DNA of 64,000 nt from Cetobacterium sp. NK01 (GCF_024506395.1 NZ_JANIBO010000004.1:54412-118411); one strand, 5' to 3'; positions 55,210 to 61,911 are shown, counted from the first letter of the stretch. Program-made: numbers and translations. Notes: generated from the letters alone by a model not told the origin.

Positions 55210-55447
55210 TATAATTTCCTCCTAGTTAGTAAAAAAATGTGCTGTTTTAATAATAACATTTTTATTTAAGATTTATCTATTAGAAATTTTTTTATTTTTT
55301 TTAAAATTTTCTTCCAGAGATCGAAAAACGAACGTTTCGAAAAATTATTTGACTCTTTTATTTATTTCAAAAATCAAAAGCAATAAAATTTTAAATATAT
55401 TCAATTAAACAATTTTCATAAAAACTAAAATTTTTTAATAAAGAATA

Positions 55448-55475
55448 AAACTTTTTTTAGAAATCTGTGGTCTAA
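55448..55475 (+). promoter_or_regulatory. ECF-sigma-like promoter of small RNA 1
   Basis: AAACTT (55448-55453), 16 bp, GTCTAA (55470-55475). The same two boxes with the same spacing precede the second copy of this RNA (59117 down to 59090). The layout resembles sigma-E-type promoters (AACTT ... GTCTAA). A TATTAT box overlaps just downstream and could serve the housekeeping factor instead. Confidence 0.6.
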
Positions 55476-55481
55476 ATATTA

Positions 55482-55557
55482 TAAGTGTTAAAAGTAATAA
55501 TATAATTTAATCCCCCCCAAAAAGAGCCTCTATCCCCAGAGGCTCTTTCCCTTTTTT
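55482..55557 (+). ncRNA. small RNA 1 with a C7 tract and terminator (FoxI-like candidate)
   Basis: The predicted transcript is about 75 nt. An AT-rich 5' part (TGTTAAAAGTAATAATATAA) is followed by T(C)7 at 55511-55518. A terminator stem AAAGAGCCTCT (55521-55531) / AGAGGCTCTTT (55538-55548) has a loop ATCCCC, then T6. A second copy lies at 59010-59083. C-rich single strands are typical seeds that pair with G-rich ribosome sites. The sigma-E-dependent RNA FoxI of F. nucleatum is a likely relative in design; identity was not tested. Envelope protein mRNAs nearby are plausible targets. Confidence 0.65.
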
Positions 55558-55610
55558 GTTAATAGAGTTTTATAGAAGAATTTATATTTTTAATTCATAG
55601 ATGATAATAC

Positions 55611-55635
55611 AAAAAGTTCGCTCAGCGGACTTTTT
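55611..55635 (+). terminator. hairpin AAAAAGTTCGCT / CAGCGGACTTTTT
   Basis: A compact terminator-like stem lies between small RNA 1 and structured RNA copy A. A near-identical one is at about 58337-58360 and a related one at 58913-58940. Confidence 0.55.
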
Positions 55636-55675
55636 AAAAGATTCTAACTTTTCAAACTTTTTTCGAGGAAAAAAA

Positions 55676-55945
55676 CGTCTAACAATTATAATAATAGTTA
55701 GAAGGTAGAAAAGGATTTAATAATTTTCAAGCAGTAAAATAACCATCACGCAGTTTCAAAGATGTTTTAAATCATGAAGTTGTTTTTCTAACTATTATAA
55801 GAGTAATAAATTTAAAGTTCAGTAAAGTATTTTGTTATTTAGAAAGTTTTTTTAAGACAATAGTTACAAGATTTAAGGTTATTAGAACGGTTTATATTCA
55901 ACAGTGAGTAGAGGGATTTGTGATGGTTGCCCTCTACTTTTTTAT
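55676..55945 (+). ncRNA. structured RNA, copy A of a two-copy family
   Basis: A helix of 13 bp is formed by 55691-55703 (ATAATAGTTAGAA) and 55786-55798. Within it lies the block CAGTTTCAAAGATGTTTTAA (55751-55770), identical in copy B. The 3' end is a terminator with 8-bp stem GTAGAGGG (55908-55915) / CCCTCTAC (55930-55937) and T6. The terminator loop GTGATGGTT (55920-55928) pairs with AACCATCAC (55741-55749), nine bases, as a pseudoknot. In copy B the stem has GTAGAGGA/TTCTCTAC, so one G-C pair became A-U and one became G-U while pairing is kept. The segment between the helix and the terminator is variable. It lies 86 nt upstream of the GNAT gene. No known RNA class was recognised. Confidence 0.65.
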
Positions 55946-56030
55946 TTTTTGTATTTTTATAGCTAATTATTTAAAATTAATGTATAATATCACAAATTTA
56001 TAACTAATTTTTTTATGGAGGTAAGTAATA

Positions 56031-56504
56031 ATGATTAATATTAGAAAAGCTTCTATTGAAGACTATATATCTCTTTGCTCAGTTTACGATGAGTTAGATA
56101 ATTTACATCTTCAAAATCATCCTGAACTTTTTAAAAAACCATTAATTTCTTCTAGAGATGAATCTGATATAAAAGATCTTATTGAAGATCCTAACCGAGA
56201 GTTATTTGTAGCAGAATACAACTCTGAAATTATTGGATTTACTGAATGTTTTATAGCAAAATCTATAGATCATCCTGTTATAAAAGAACGTAAATGGGTA
56301 CAACTAGATAACATAGCTGTAAAAAATGAGCATCAAAATAAAAAAGTAGGAAATCTTTTATTAGAAAAAGTTAAAGAATGGTCTAAGGAGAAAAATATCA
56401 ATCGAATTGAATTAACAGTATATTCATTTAACACAAATACAATTTCCTTTTATGAAAAAAAAGGATTTAGTGAGATAAGTAAAAAAATGTATTTGAATTT
56501 TTAA
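56031..56504 (+). CDS. GNAT-family N-acetyltransferase
   Basis: This 157-residue protein has the GNAT fold, including the acetyl-CoA loop VQLDNIAVKNEHQNKKVGNLLLEKVKEWSKE (about residues 92-122; Q/K-x-x-x-V-G in place of the usual R/Q-x-x-G-x-G/A) and the closing strand LTVYSFNTNTISFYEKKGFSEISKKMYL. The substrate is unknown. It follows structured RNA copy A, whose terminator lies in its upstream region, so that RNA could control it. GGAGG lies 8 nt before the ATG. Confidence 0.85.
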   Translation: MINIRKASIEDYISLCSVYDELDNLHLQNHPELFKKPLISSRDESDIKDLIEDPNRELFVAEYNSEIIGFTECFIAKSIDHPVIKERKWVQLDNIAVKNEHQNKKVGNLLLEKVKEWSKEKNINRIELTVYSFNTNTISFYEKKGFSEISKKMYLNF

Positions 56505-56539
56505 TATATATTTAGAATAATTTATCATCCTCAGTAAAA

Positions 56540-56700
56540 AAGAGCCTGATTCTATCCCAGAAGGAGCAAAATGAGGGAAAGGAATAAGATATTCCTAAGA
56601 GCGGTCCCACCAAAAATGGAGTACCTTAAACGGGGGATGCCTGAAGGTGGGCTTGGGGGGAAGAGCGGCAGGGGTGGACCAAGTCCCCCTACATTTTTTT
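56540..56700 (+). other. GC-rich structured insert
   Basis: About 110 bases (56575-56695) are far richer in G and C than the neighbourhood. They contain GTGGGCTTGGGGGGA with CTTGG/CCAAG arms around GAGCGGCAGGGGTGG, then CCCCC. The text GTGGGCTTGGGGGGA is close to GTGGGCTTGGGGGAG at about 11603-11617, beside the cas9 relic. The open frame across it (56571-56756) has no coding character. It may be a relic of a mobile-element RNA scaffold. The function is unknown. Confidence 0.35.
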
Positions 56701-56716
56701 ATGAAAGAAAAAATTA

Positions 56717-57013
56717 CTATTCATTATTTATCATTTTATATATTTTTCTAAAATAAGAATTTGTTATTAATTCTTTGCTTTTATTATATATTGTTCCTTC
56801 CTCATCAACTCCAGGATAATTAATTTCTAAAGCTTTTATTCTCAACAACTTTCTTGCAATTCCAAAATATTCATTTCCCTTTTCATCAAGAACTATTGTT
56901 TTTTTAGGCAGAATATCTTTAAAATATATTTCATAGTTTTTATCTTCAAATTTAACTTTTATAACTTTGTATATTTCTAGATCTTTTTCTAATTTATTTT
57001 TAATTTCATTCAT
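56717..57013 (-). CDS. small protein of unknown function paired with a GIY-YIG protein
   Basis: This is a 98-residue soluble protein (MNEIKNKLEKDLEIYKVIKVKFEDKNYEIYFKDILPKKT...). Its start overlaps the end of the GIY-YIG gene by 8 bp, so the two are co-translated. It has no signal peptide and no motif I can name; GVDEEGTIYNKSKELI is the most distinctive piece. It may be a partner or immunity protein of the nuclease-fold protein. Confidence 0.5.
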   Translation of the reverse strand: MNEIKNKLEKDLEIYKVIKVKFEDKNYEIYFKDILPKKTIVLDEKGNEYFGIARKLLRIKALEINYPGVDEEGTIYNKSKELITNSYFRKIYKMINNE

Positions 57014-57635
57014 AGTTTTCTTCCTTTAAATTACTTTTATCAATTAACGATATATTCCATTTAGGATTATAATATTTAATTAATTTAACTTCCAATTCTT
57101 TTATCTCTTCTACATTAATCATTGGATAAATCCAAAAACTTATATTTTTATGATATTTATTCACTAAACTATTTATATGACAATTTGTTTGTTGACCATC
57201 TTTATAACAGTTTTTTGGACTTATACGTCCATATCCATTATTAATTCTTTTATAAAATGAGTCACAACATCTTCCTGTATACACAATTTCATTATTTAAA
57301 ACATAAAAATATATTCCTTTTAATTTCCAAATCTCTTTATCATTTATTTTAAATTTACAATATTCTGCATCACCATATTTATTTAAAAATAATTTATATT
57401 TTTCATCTCCTTTAGCTTTTAAACTTTCTAAAAATAATCCTAAAGGCATTTTTAATTCATCACTAAATCCTTCTAAATTTATCGATTGATATTTTTTATG
57501 CTTTAAAGTTTCTAAAAGAGTTTTATTATTTTTTAGTTTAAATAAATCTTTTAAACTTATATCTATAAAGTCTAAATTAACACTTTTTAACTGTAATATC
57601 TTTTCTTCTATTTTTATTTTCAAGATTTTCTCCAA
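57006..57635 (-). CDS. GIY-YIG nuclease-domain protein
   Basis: This 209-residue protein has a GIY-YIG core at about residues 105-195: KGIYFYVLNNEIVYTGRCCDSFYKRINNGYGRISPKNCYKDGQQTNCHINSL...KYYNPKWN. Gly-Ile-Tyr, Tyr-Thr-Gly, the catalytic-type Arg (GRCCDSFYKRI) and the final Asn are present. The N-terminal 100 residues are of unknown type. Such solitary GIY-YIG proteins occur in restriction or mobile contexts. It lies between a broken gene and a small co-translated partner. DNA cleavage is likely; the target is unknown. Confidence 0.65.
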   Translation of the reverse strand: MEKILKIKIEEKILQLKSVNLDFIDISLKDLFKLKNNKTLLETLKHKKYQSINLEGFSDELKMPLGLFLESLKAKGDEKYKLFLNKYGDAEYCKFKINDKEIWKLKGIYFYVLNNEIVYTGRCCDSFYKRINNGYGRISPKNCYKDGQQTNCHINSLVNKYHKNISFWIYPMINVEEIKELEVKLIKYYNPKWNISLIDKSNLKEENYE

Positions 57636-57645
57636 GCATTATTTT

Positions 57646-58029
57646 TTATAAAAATTTTCCTAATTTTTCTTTAACCCTATTTTTTACACTACTCCGAAAT
57701 CTAACAGCTTTAATATCATAACTTTCATCTTTTAGCATTACATACTTTTGATCTTTAGTCCACTTTCCTGAGAATCTTTCTGAATGAAATTTAAATTTTT
57801 CATCAATACTCCAAGAATTATCTGGATACATTTCCTCTTCATTTATTGATGGATTTGAACCTAATATTATAATAGGAGCATTTTGTAAATCTCTATTCTA
57901 AGGTTCCGGTAGTTGAAAGTTTTCTTTATCTTAATTTGTAACTATTTTGTAACATGGATTTGCGGAATCTCCCTTTAAACATCTTTTTATATTTTCACAG
58001 CTCGATATTTTTTCTAATAATCTTTTCAT
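57646..58029 (-). pseudogene. broken gene, possibly of uracil-DNA glycosylase fold
   Basis: One minus-strand frame from ATG 58029 reads MKRLLEKISSCENIKRCLKG...PCYKIVTN, stop (TAA), DKENFQLPEP, stop (TAG), NRDLQNAPIIILGSNPSINEEEMYP and continues to 57646. Only the two stops interrupt a continuous text. APIIILGSNPS is reminiscent of the first motif of UDG/MUG-fold proteins and the end KYVMLKDESYDIKAVRFRSSVKNRVKEKLG is well formed, but the family is not certain. GGGAGC precedes the start. The last 61 codons are open from an internal ATG at 57831. It is upstream of the GIY-YIG gene and in the same direction. Confidence 0.45.
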
Positions 58030-58501
58030 TTTTGATGCTCCCTTTTTTATAAATATTTTATTATTAATCTACTTAATTATAATCCATCTTACAAATAATG
58101 ACATCTTTAAATATGATTATACATAATCACTAAATAAAATTAAAGATAAAATATATTTACTGCTAACTCAAGAGGCTCGCTTTGGGATGGGTCTCTACTC
58201 GGTCTTAGGACCTCGTGCCCAAGGCCACAGCCAAATAAGCTCGCAACTATGAAAGACATATTATCTACCATAATTTTTTTAAAGTTTAGGTGGAAATATA
58301 TTTATTTATCTTCTAGCTGCAATCTCCGCCATGTAAAAAATTCGCTCAGCGGACTTTTTCTAAAATACAAAAATAAAAATAATGACATAAATCTGAAACA
58401 AATCTTTGATACTATAAATTGTAAAGCAGTTCAAGAAGTCTAAATTTACTAGAATCTTAAAGAAAAAATAAAAAAATTAGATAAAAATAGGAGTGATTTA
58501 A
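58030..58501. other. gap with a GC-rich folded segment and a terminator-like hairpin
   Basis: No gene is convincing. Bases 58155-58240 are GC-rich and fold: GCTCGC (about 58167 and 58239) flanks TTGGG...CCCAA, which encloses GGTC TTAG GACC. The origin is unknown and an IS-derived scaffold is possible. At 58337-58360, AAATTCGCT/AGCGGACTTT repeats the hairpin of 55611-55635. AGGAG just before 58502 is the ribosome site of the next gene. Confidence 0.4.
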
Positions 58502-58849
58502 ATGAAAAAATTATTATTAGCTGGAGTTTTAGTTTTATCGGCAGTATCTTTTGCAAGAATGGGTGGAACAATGGGTTCTATGGGAAGTGGAATGATAAAT
58601 GGAAGACATAGAATGACAAGTGGTTCTCATATGAATGGAAATATGATGAATAATATGTCTCCTGAATTAAGACAAGAGATGCAAAACGATATGATAAAAA
58701 TGCAAGAAAAGCAATTACAAATTAGAAAAATTATGAATACTTCAAATCCAGATATGAAAAAAGTTGAAAAATTAAATAATGAGCTTTATCAAATCAAAGC
58801 TAACCACATGAATAAAATGCACCAAAATATGATTACAGTAAATCAATAG
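58502..58849 (+). CDS. Met-rich periplasmic protein (Spy/CpxP- or metal-binding-like)
   Basis: This 115-residue protein has a signal peptide (MKKLLLAGVLVLSAVSFA). It then has a Met/Gly/His-rich stretch (MGGTMGSMGSGMINGRHRMTSGSHMNGNMMNNMS) and an amphipathic helical half (PELRQEMQNDMIKMQEKQLQIRKIM...). Met content is about one in six. Such proteins bind Cu(I) or other soft metals, or act as periplasmic chaperones with a Spy-like helix. No copper genes are nearby. It is monocistronic with a terminator at 58857-58890. Confidence 0.65.
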   Translation: MKKLLLAGVLVLSAVSFARMGGTMGSMGSGMINGRHRMTSGSHMNGNMMNNMSPELRQEMQNDMIKMQEKQLQIRKIMNTSNPDMKKVEKLNNELYQIKANHMNKMHQNMITVNQ

Positions 58850-58856
58850 CCCCTAA

Positions 58857-58942
58857 AGAGAGCCTCTATTCCCCAAGAGGCTTTCTTTTTTGCTTTCAAA
58901 TCCAAATACAAAAAGTCCGATCGTCGGACTTTTTGTATTTTC
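58857..58942 (+). terminator. two consecutive terminator hairpins
   Basis: The first is AGAGCCTCT/AAGAGGCT with loop ATTCCCC-type and a T-rich tail, close to the terminator of small RNA 1. The second is AAAAAGTCCGA/TCGGACTTTTT at about 58912-58937, an almost perfect palindrome. Confidence 0.7.
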
Positions 58943-59009
58943 CATTCTATTTGCTATATTATTTCTCTTTATAACTTACTTAATATATTCTTAGGCTTAC
59001 TTATAAAAA

Positions 59010-59083
59010 ATAAAAAGAGCCTCTGAGGGGGGATAGAGACTCTTTTTTGGGGGGATTATATTATTACTTTTTAACACTTCTTA
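59010..59083 (-). ncRNA. small RNA 2, second copy of the C-rich RNA
   Basis: Read on the minus strand this copies small RNA 1: GTGTTAAAAAGTAATAATAT, a C6 tract (59049-59054), then the terminator AAAGAGTCTCT/AGAGGCTCTTT with a loop ATCCCCCCTC and T5. A G-U pair replaces a G-C pair in the stem. Upstream on the minus strand are AAACTT (59117-59112) and GTCTAA (59095-59090), 16 bp apart, as in copy 1. Copies lie in opposite orientation 3.5 kb apart. Confidence 0.65.
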
Positions 59084-59117
59084 TAATATTTAGACATCAA
59101 GTTTTTTAAAAAAGTTT

Positions 59118-59543
59118 TAAATTTTTAAATTTTTGTGGAAGTAATATATAATTCTCTTTATTAAAATAGATTCTTCCATATTCTTTATAAAGAACTGCAG
59201 CTTTGTTAACATTTACACTTTTCAAAGCATAAGATTATTCATTTTAAAAACTTTTATAACAAACTCTTTGTAATTTTGAAGTTCAAAAGACATGCTTTTA
59301 AAATACTTGCATGAAATTTAGCATCCTTAGGATTTTCTATAGCCAAAGTTCCATAGTCATTTTGAATTTTACATTTAAATTTTTTTTAAAATCAGCATTT
59401 GAAAACTCTTCACACCTTTCAATAAGTTTAGAAGAATTAAGAAGTTCTCTTTTATCTGCTATTATTTCATAAAGTGGCTTATTGTTTAAAATAAATTCTA
59501 GGCCATATTTTTTAACCTCAGGTGCTTCATATTCAACAATCAT
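59118..59543 (-). pseudogene. frameshifted gene of unknown function
   Basis: From ATG 59543 (GGAG upstream) 60-odd residues are intact (MIVEYEAPEVKKYGLEFILNNKPLYEIIADKRELLNSS...). Near 59355 the frame changes to DYGTLAIENPKDAKFHASILKA. It changes again near 59270 to YKEFVIKVFKMNN and on to NKAAVLYKEYGRIYFNKENYILLPQKFKNLK. The continuous sense across frames shows a broken gene of about 140 codons. The family is not recognised. It is downstream of a small exported protein gene, and the promoter of small RNA 2 lies at its 3' end. Confidence 0.5.
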
Positions 59544-59546
59544 TTT

Positions 59547-59786
59547 TTATTTCTCCATTTTTATTGTCGAATTTATTTGAATATACTCATAATTTAATTT
59601 GTTATTTTCCTTTGTTTTTTTTAAGCTATATTCATACATCATTTGAGTGCTTACTTTTTTATTTTTTAAATTATATTCATATGGTAATTTATTTTCAATC
59701 TTTTTTAATTCTTTATTTTTACTAATATCAAATAAAAAATAACATAATATAAATGAAGATAAAATCAAACTAAATATTTTTTTCAT
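59547..59786 (-). CDS. small exported protein of unknown function
   Basis: This 79-residue protein has a hydrophobic N-terminus (MKKIFSLILSSFILCYFLF) and a Lys/Asn/Tyr-rich tail (NKLPYEYNLKNKKVSTQMMYEYSLKKTKENNKLNYEYIQIN) with three YEY repeats. GGAGG precedes the ATG. It starts a unit with the broken gene downstream. No family was recognised. Confidence 0.5.
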   Translation of the reverse strand: MKKIFSLILSSFILCYFLFDISKNKELKKIENKLPYEYNLKNKKVSTQMMYEYSLKKTKENNKLNYEYIQINSTIKMEK

Positions 59787-59812
59787 AAATATCCTCCATT
59801 TAATTTTTTTCT

Positions 59813-59846
59813 ATTTTACATGTAACACATGTGTTACATGTAAAAT
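59813..59846. repeat. 34-bp perfect palindrome
   Basis: ATTTTACATGTAACACA (59813-59829) is followed at once by its exact complement (59830-59846), with no spacer and without T-runs on either side. It contains ACATGT twice. It lies between two minus-strand genes of unknown function. It may be a protein-binding or resolution site; a terminator is less likely. Confidence 0.75.
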
Positions 59847-59851
59847 GGTTT

Positions 59852-60319
59852 CTAACATAGACTAAAATGTTTTTTTATAAAGTAAAATAGTTCCTCACTA
59901 TTTTTAAAAGTTATATCTAGCTTTAATTTAGAATTTATAAATTGTATTGATCCAAATGTTTTAAAGAAAAGTTCATAATCATTATAAAAAGCATTTACAT
60001 CATTTAATATTTCAAATATTTCTTCGATTTTTGTTATAGGTTTAGTATTTTTGCTTAAAGCCCATTTTACATGAATACCTATTGCTGTATAACTATTTAC
60101 TTTAATATATTCTTTTATTTTTTTTTCCTTAAATTCTTGTAAAGAAATAACATTAATTTCTTTTATAGGTTTAAAAATTTTTTCATTTATTAAGCTTTGT
60201 TTTACTTTAACCTGGATTCCCTTTATTGTCAATTTGCTTTCTAATAAAAAAGTTTCTTCATAATCATCAAGTCTAACTTTTATATATTTTATATCATTTT
60301 TATTTTTGAATTCAACCAT
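59852..60319 (-). CDS. protein of unknown function
   Basis: This 155-residue soluble protein (MVEFKNKNDIKYIKVRLDDYEETFLLESKL...) has alternating strands in its first half and a helical region with Phe and Tyr clusters in the second (EIFEILNDVNAFYNDYELFFKTFGSIQF). It has no signal peptide and no recognisable motif. It lies 24 nt after the next upstream gene on the same strand and probably forms a unit with it. Composition is like the rest of the plasmid-type region. Confidence 0.5.
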   Translation of the reverse strand: MVEFKNKNDIKYIKVRLDDYEETFLLESKLTIKGIQVKVKQSLINEKIFKPIKEINVISLQEFKEKKIKEYIKVNSYTAIGIHVKWALSKNTKPITKIEEIFEILNDVNAFYNDYELFFKTFGSIQFINSKLKLDITFKNSEELFYFIKKHFSLC

Positions 60320-60343
60320 ATGCTTCCCTTCTTTATTTAACTT

Positions 60344-60634
60344 TTAATTTATTAATTTGGGAAAATTAGGATTATATATTCCCATAAATTCATAATTTTT
60401 TGATAATTTTTTTTCTATTAATCTGGAAACTTCTTCTAATGTAACTTCTAATATTTTTATATCTTTTTCTTTTCTTTTTAAAAAGTCTATTAATGAATTT
60501 GCAATTAAAAATGTATTTGAGTTTATTTTTAAAATATAAGTAGAATAATCTATTTGTTTTAAACGATCCTTTTTTTTGATTTCAAATATATTTTGTTTAT
60601 CCATATTTTGTAATCTGTTTAATATTAAACTCAT
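60344..60634 (-). CDS. protein of unknown function
   Basis: From ATG 60634 the product has 96 residues (MSLILNRLQNMDKQNIFEIKKKDRLKQIDYSTYILKIN...). This start is preferred because GGGGATGGTG lies just upstream; a longer reading from 60682 has no such site. It is charged and helical with no signal peptide and may be a small regulator or plasmid maintenance protein. The family is unknown. It is followed by a gene of similar character 24 nt on. Confidence 0.45.
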   Translation of the reverse strand: MSLILNRLQNMDKQNIFEIKKKDRLKQIDYSTYILKINSNTFLIANSLIDFLKRKEKDIKILEVTLEEVSRLIEKKLSKNYEFMGIYNPNFPKLIN

Positions 60635-60836
60635 ATTCACCATCCCCAAAATTAAATTTATCATATTTGAATCATAAGTCAAATTTTATAAAAAATCAAG
60701 CTTTTTTTAATTTTGTTTTTATTTAAGTATTAAAAAAATAAATTAGCTTTTAAATTTTTCTTAATACGAACATTTGTTTTTATACGGTGTTTTATTTTGA
60801 AATTTAAAAAAATATAATTTCTAAAAAAAAACATCA

Positions 60837-60865
60837 TTGACATTTTAGTTCGAATATGGTATTAT
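60837..60865 (+). promoter_or_regulatory. promoter of small RNA 3
   Basis: TTGACA (60837-60842), 17 bp, TATTAT (60860-60865): a near-perfect vegetative promoter with no gene on the plus strand behind it, only a short transcript ending in a terminator. Confidence 0.75.
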
Positions 60866-60870
60866 TAGTT

Positions 60871-60985
60871 GAAACCGATGATTAAGTAAATTTAATACCC
60901 CCCAAAATTTATTTAAATCTTTTTATTTTAACACTCCCCCGTGTTATAAAAAAACTTCCTTTTCCCCAAAAGGAAGTTTTTTTTA
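60871..60985 (+). ncRNA. small RNA 3 with three C-rich exposed segments
   Basis: The predicted transcript is about 110 nt. It holds an unpaired C6 tract (60898-60903). A hairpin TAACAC/GTGTTA (60929-60934, 60941-60946) has loop TCCCCC. A terminator AACTTCCTTTT (60953-60963) / AAAAGGAAGTT (60968-60978) has loop CCCC and T8. Three C-rich single strands on one short RNA suggest pairing with G-rich ribosome sites or sequestration of a protein. It is unrelated in sequence to small RNAs 1 and 2 outside the C tracts. It converges with the gene at 60990 and lies near the plasmid origin, so a replication or maintenance role is possible. Confidence 0.65.
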
Positions 60986-60989
60986 TTTT

Positions 60990-61349
60990 TTAATATTTTC
61001 CTTGTTTTAATATTTTAATTTTTTTTTCAGGAAAACAAATAATTACATTTATATTAATATTTTCTTTTAAAGAAAAATATTTTTTTATATCTTTTGCAAT
61101 TTTAGTCGAAATTTTTTCTATTTTTTCTAAAGAAATATTATTAAACTCACTTTTTATAAATAAAATTACAAATGGTTTTTTATTAACAATTTCTAGAGTA
61201 ATATTTTTTACTTCGATGTTTTCTTTATTTATATTAGAGTTTATATATTGGGATTCTAATTTTTTTTTAAATTCTGTAAATGTATAATTTTGTTTACTGA
61301 AAGTTATATTAGAATATAATAATAATAAAAATAATAATACTTTTTTCAT
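60990..61349 (-). CDS. small exported protein of unknown function
   Basis: This 119-residue protein has a signal peptide (MKKVLLFLLLLYSNITFS) and a mature part of alternating strands and one long helix (ISLEKIEKISTKIAKDIKKYFSLKENININVIICF). AGGAG lies upstream. Its layout (helix then strand VIICFPEKKIKIL) is that of a small alpha/beta domain. No family was recognised. It is located next to the plasmid origin. Confidence 0.5.
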   Translation of the reverse strand: MKKVLLFLLLLYSNITFSKQNYTFTEFKKKLESQYINSNINKENIEVKNITLEIVNKKPFVILFIKSEFNNISLEKIEKISTKIAKDIKKYFSLKENININVIICFPEKKIKILKQGKY

Positions 61350-61469
61350 TTTAATCTCCTTTTTAATAAATTATTGTATCATTTTATTATAACAAAATTT
61401 ATATATTTAAATATTTGAAAGTTTTTTCATAAAATGTTGTATTAATTTGCAACTATGCTATTCTTATTT

Positions 61470-61550
61470 TTTATCAAAATACATTGTTTATAGTTGTTTA
61501 TATTGTTATATATTGTTTATATTGTTGTGTACAAAAAAAAGTGTAAAAAA
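61470..61550. other. AT-rich direct repeats beside the iterons, candidate origin melting region
   Basis: TTGTTTATA or close variants recur four times between about 61483 and 61530, in extremely AT-rich sequence just left of the iterons. Such repeats often mark the DNA unwinding part of plasmid origins. A perfect DnaA box was not found. The rest of 61350-61598 has no gene. Confidence 0.45.
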
Positions 61551-61598
61551 TAGATATCTAGACCTTGATTTCATTAGGGTTTTTGAATTTAAAGAACC

Positions 61599-61772
61599 AC
61601 GTATTAGTGGGGACTATTTATACGTATTAATGGGGGCTTTCACACGTATTAGTGAGGTCTTTTTTACGTATTAGTGGGGGCTTTCACACGTATTAATGAG
61701 GTGCTTTGAAATTTTTGGACGTATTAGTGGGGTATATTATTAATATATATTTTCCTTCACGTATTAATGAGG
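61599..61772 (+). repeat. seven plasmid iterons, ACGTATTARTGRGG
   Basis: Fourteen-base repeats start at 61599, 61622, 61644, 61666, 61688, 61719 and 61759. The first five are spaced 22-23 bp, close to two helical turns, so initiator molecules would lie on one face of the DNA. The last two are 31 and 40 bp apart. They end 140 nt before the rep gene. This is the usual arrangement of an iteron-type plasmid origin, with binding that also controls rep expression. Confidence 0.9.
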
Positions 61773-61911
61773 TATATTTTTTGTTATAAAATAATGATTT
61801 TTAAGAAGAATTCATGTATTTTTACAGAAAAGTATGTTAAAATATGTAAAAAATTAAAATTACCCCCATTATTAAGTGTAAAAATTAAATTATTTTTAAG
61901 GAGATAAATTA

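Noticed and set aside
55772..55795. Five-codon frame (MKL-F/L-F, stop) present in both copies of the structured RNA
   Set aside because: No ribosome site lies at a workable distance and the bases are part of the conserved 13-bp helix, so the similarity is explained by structure.
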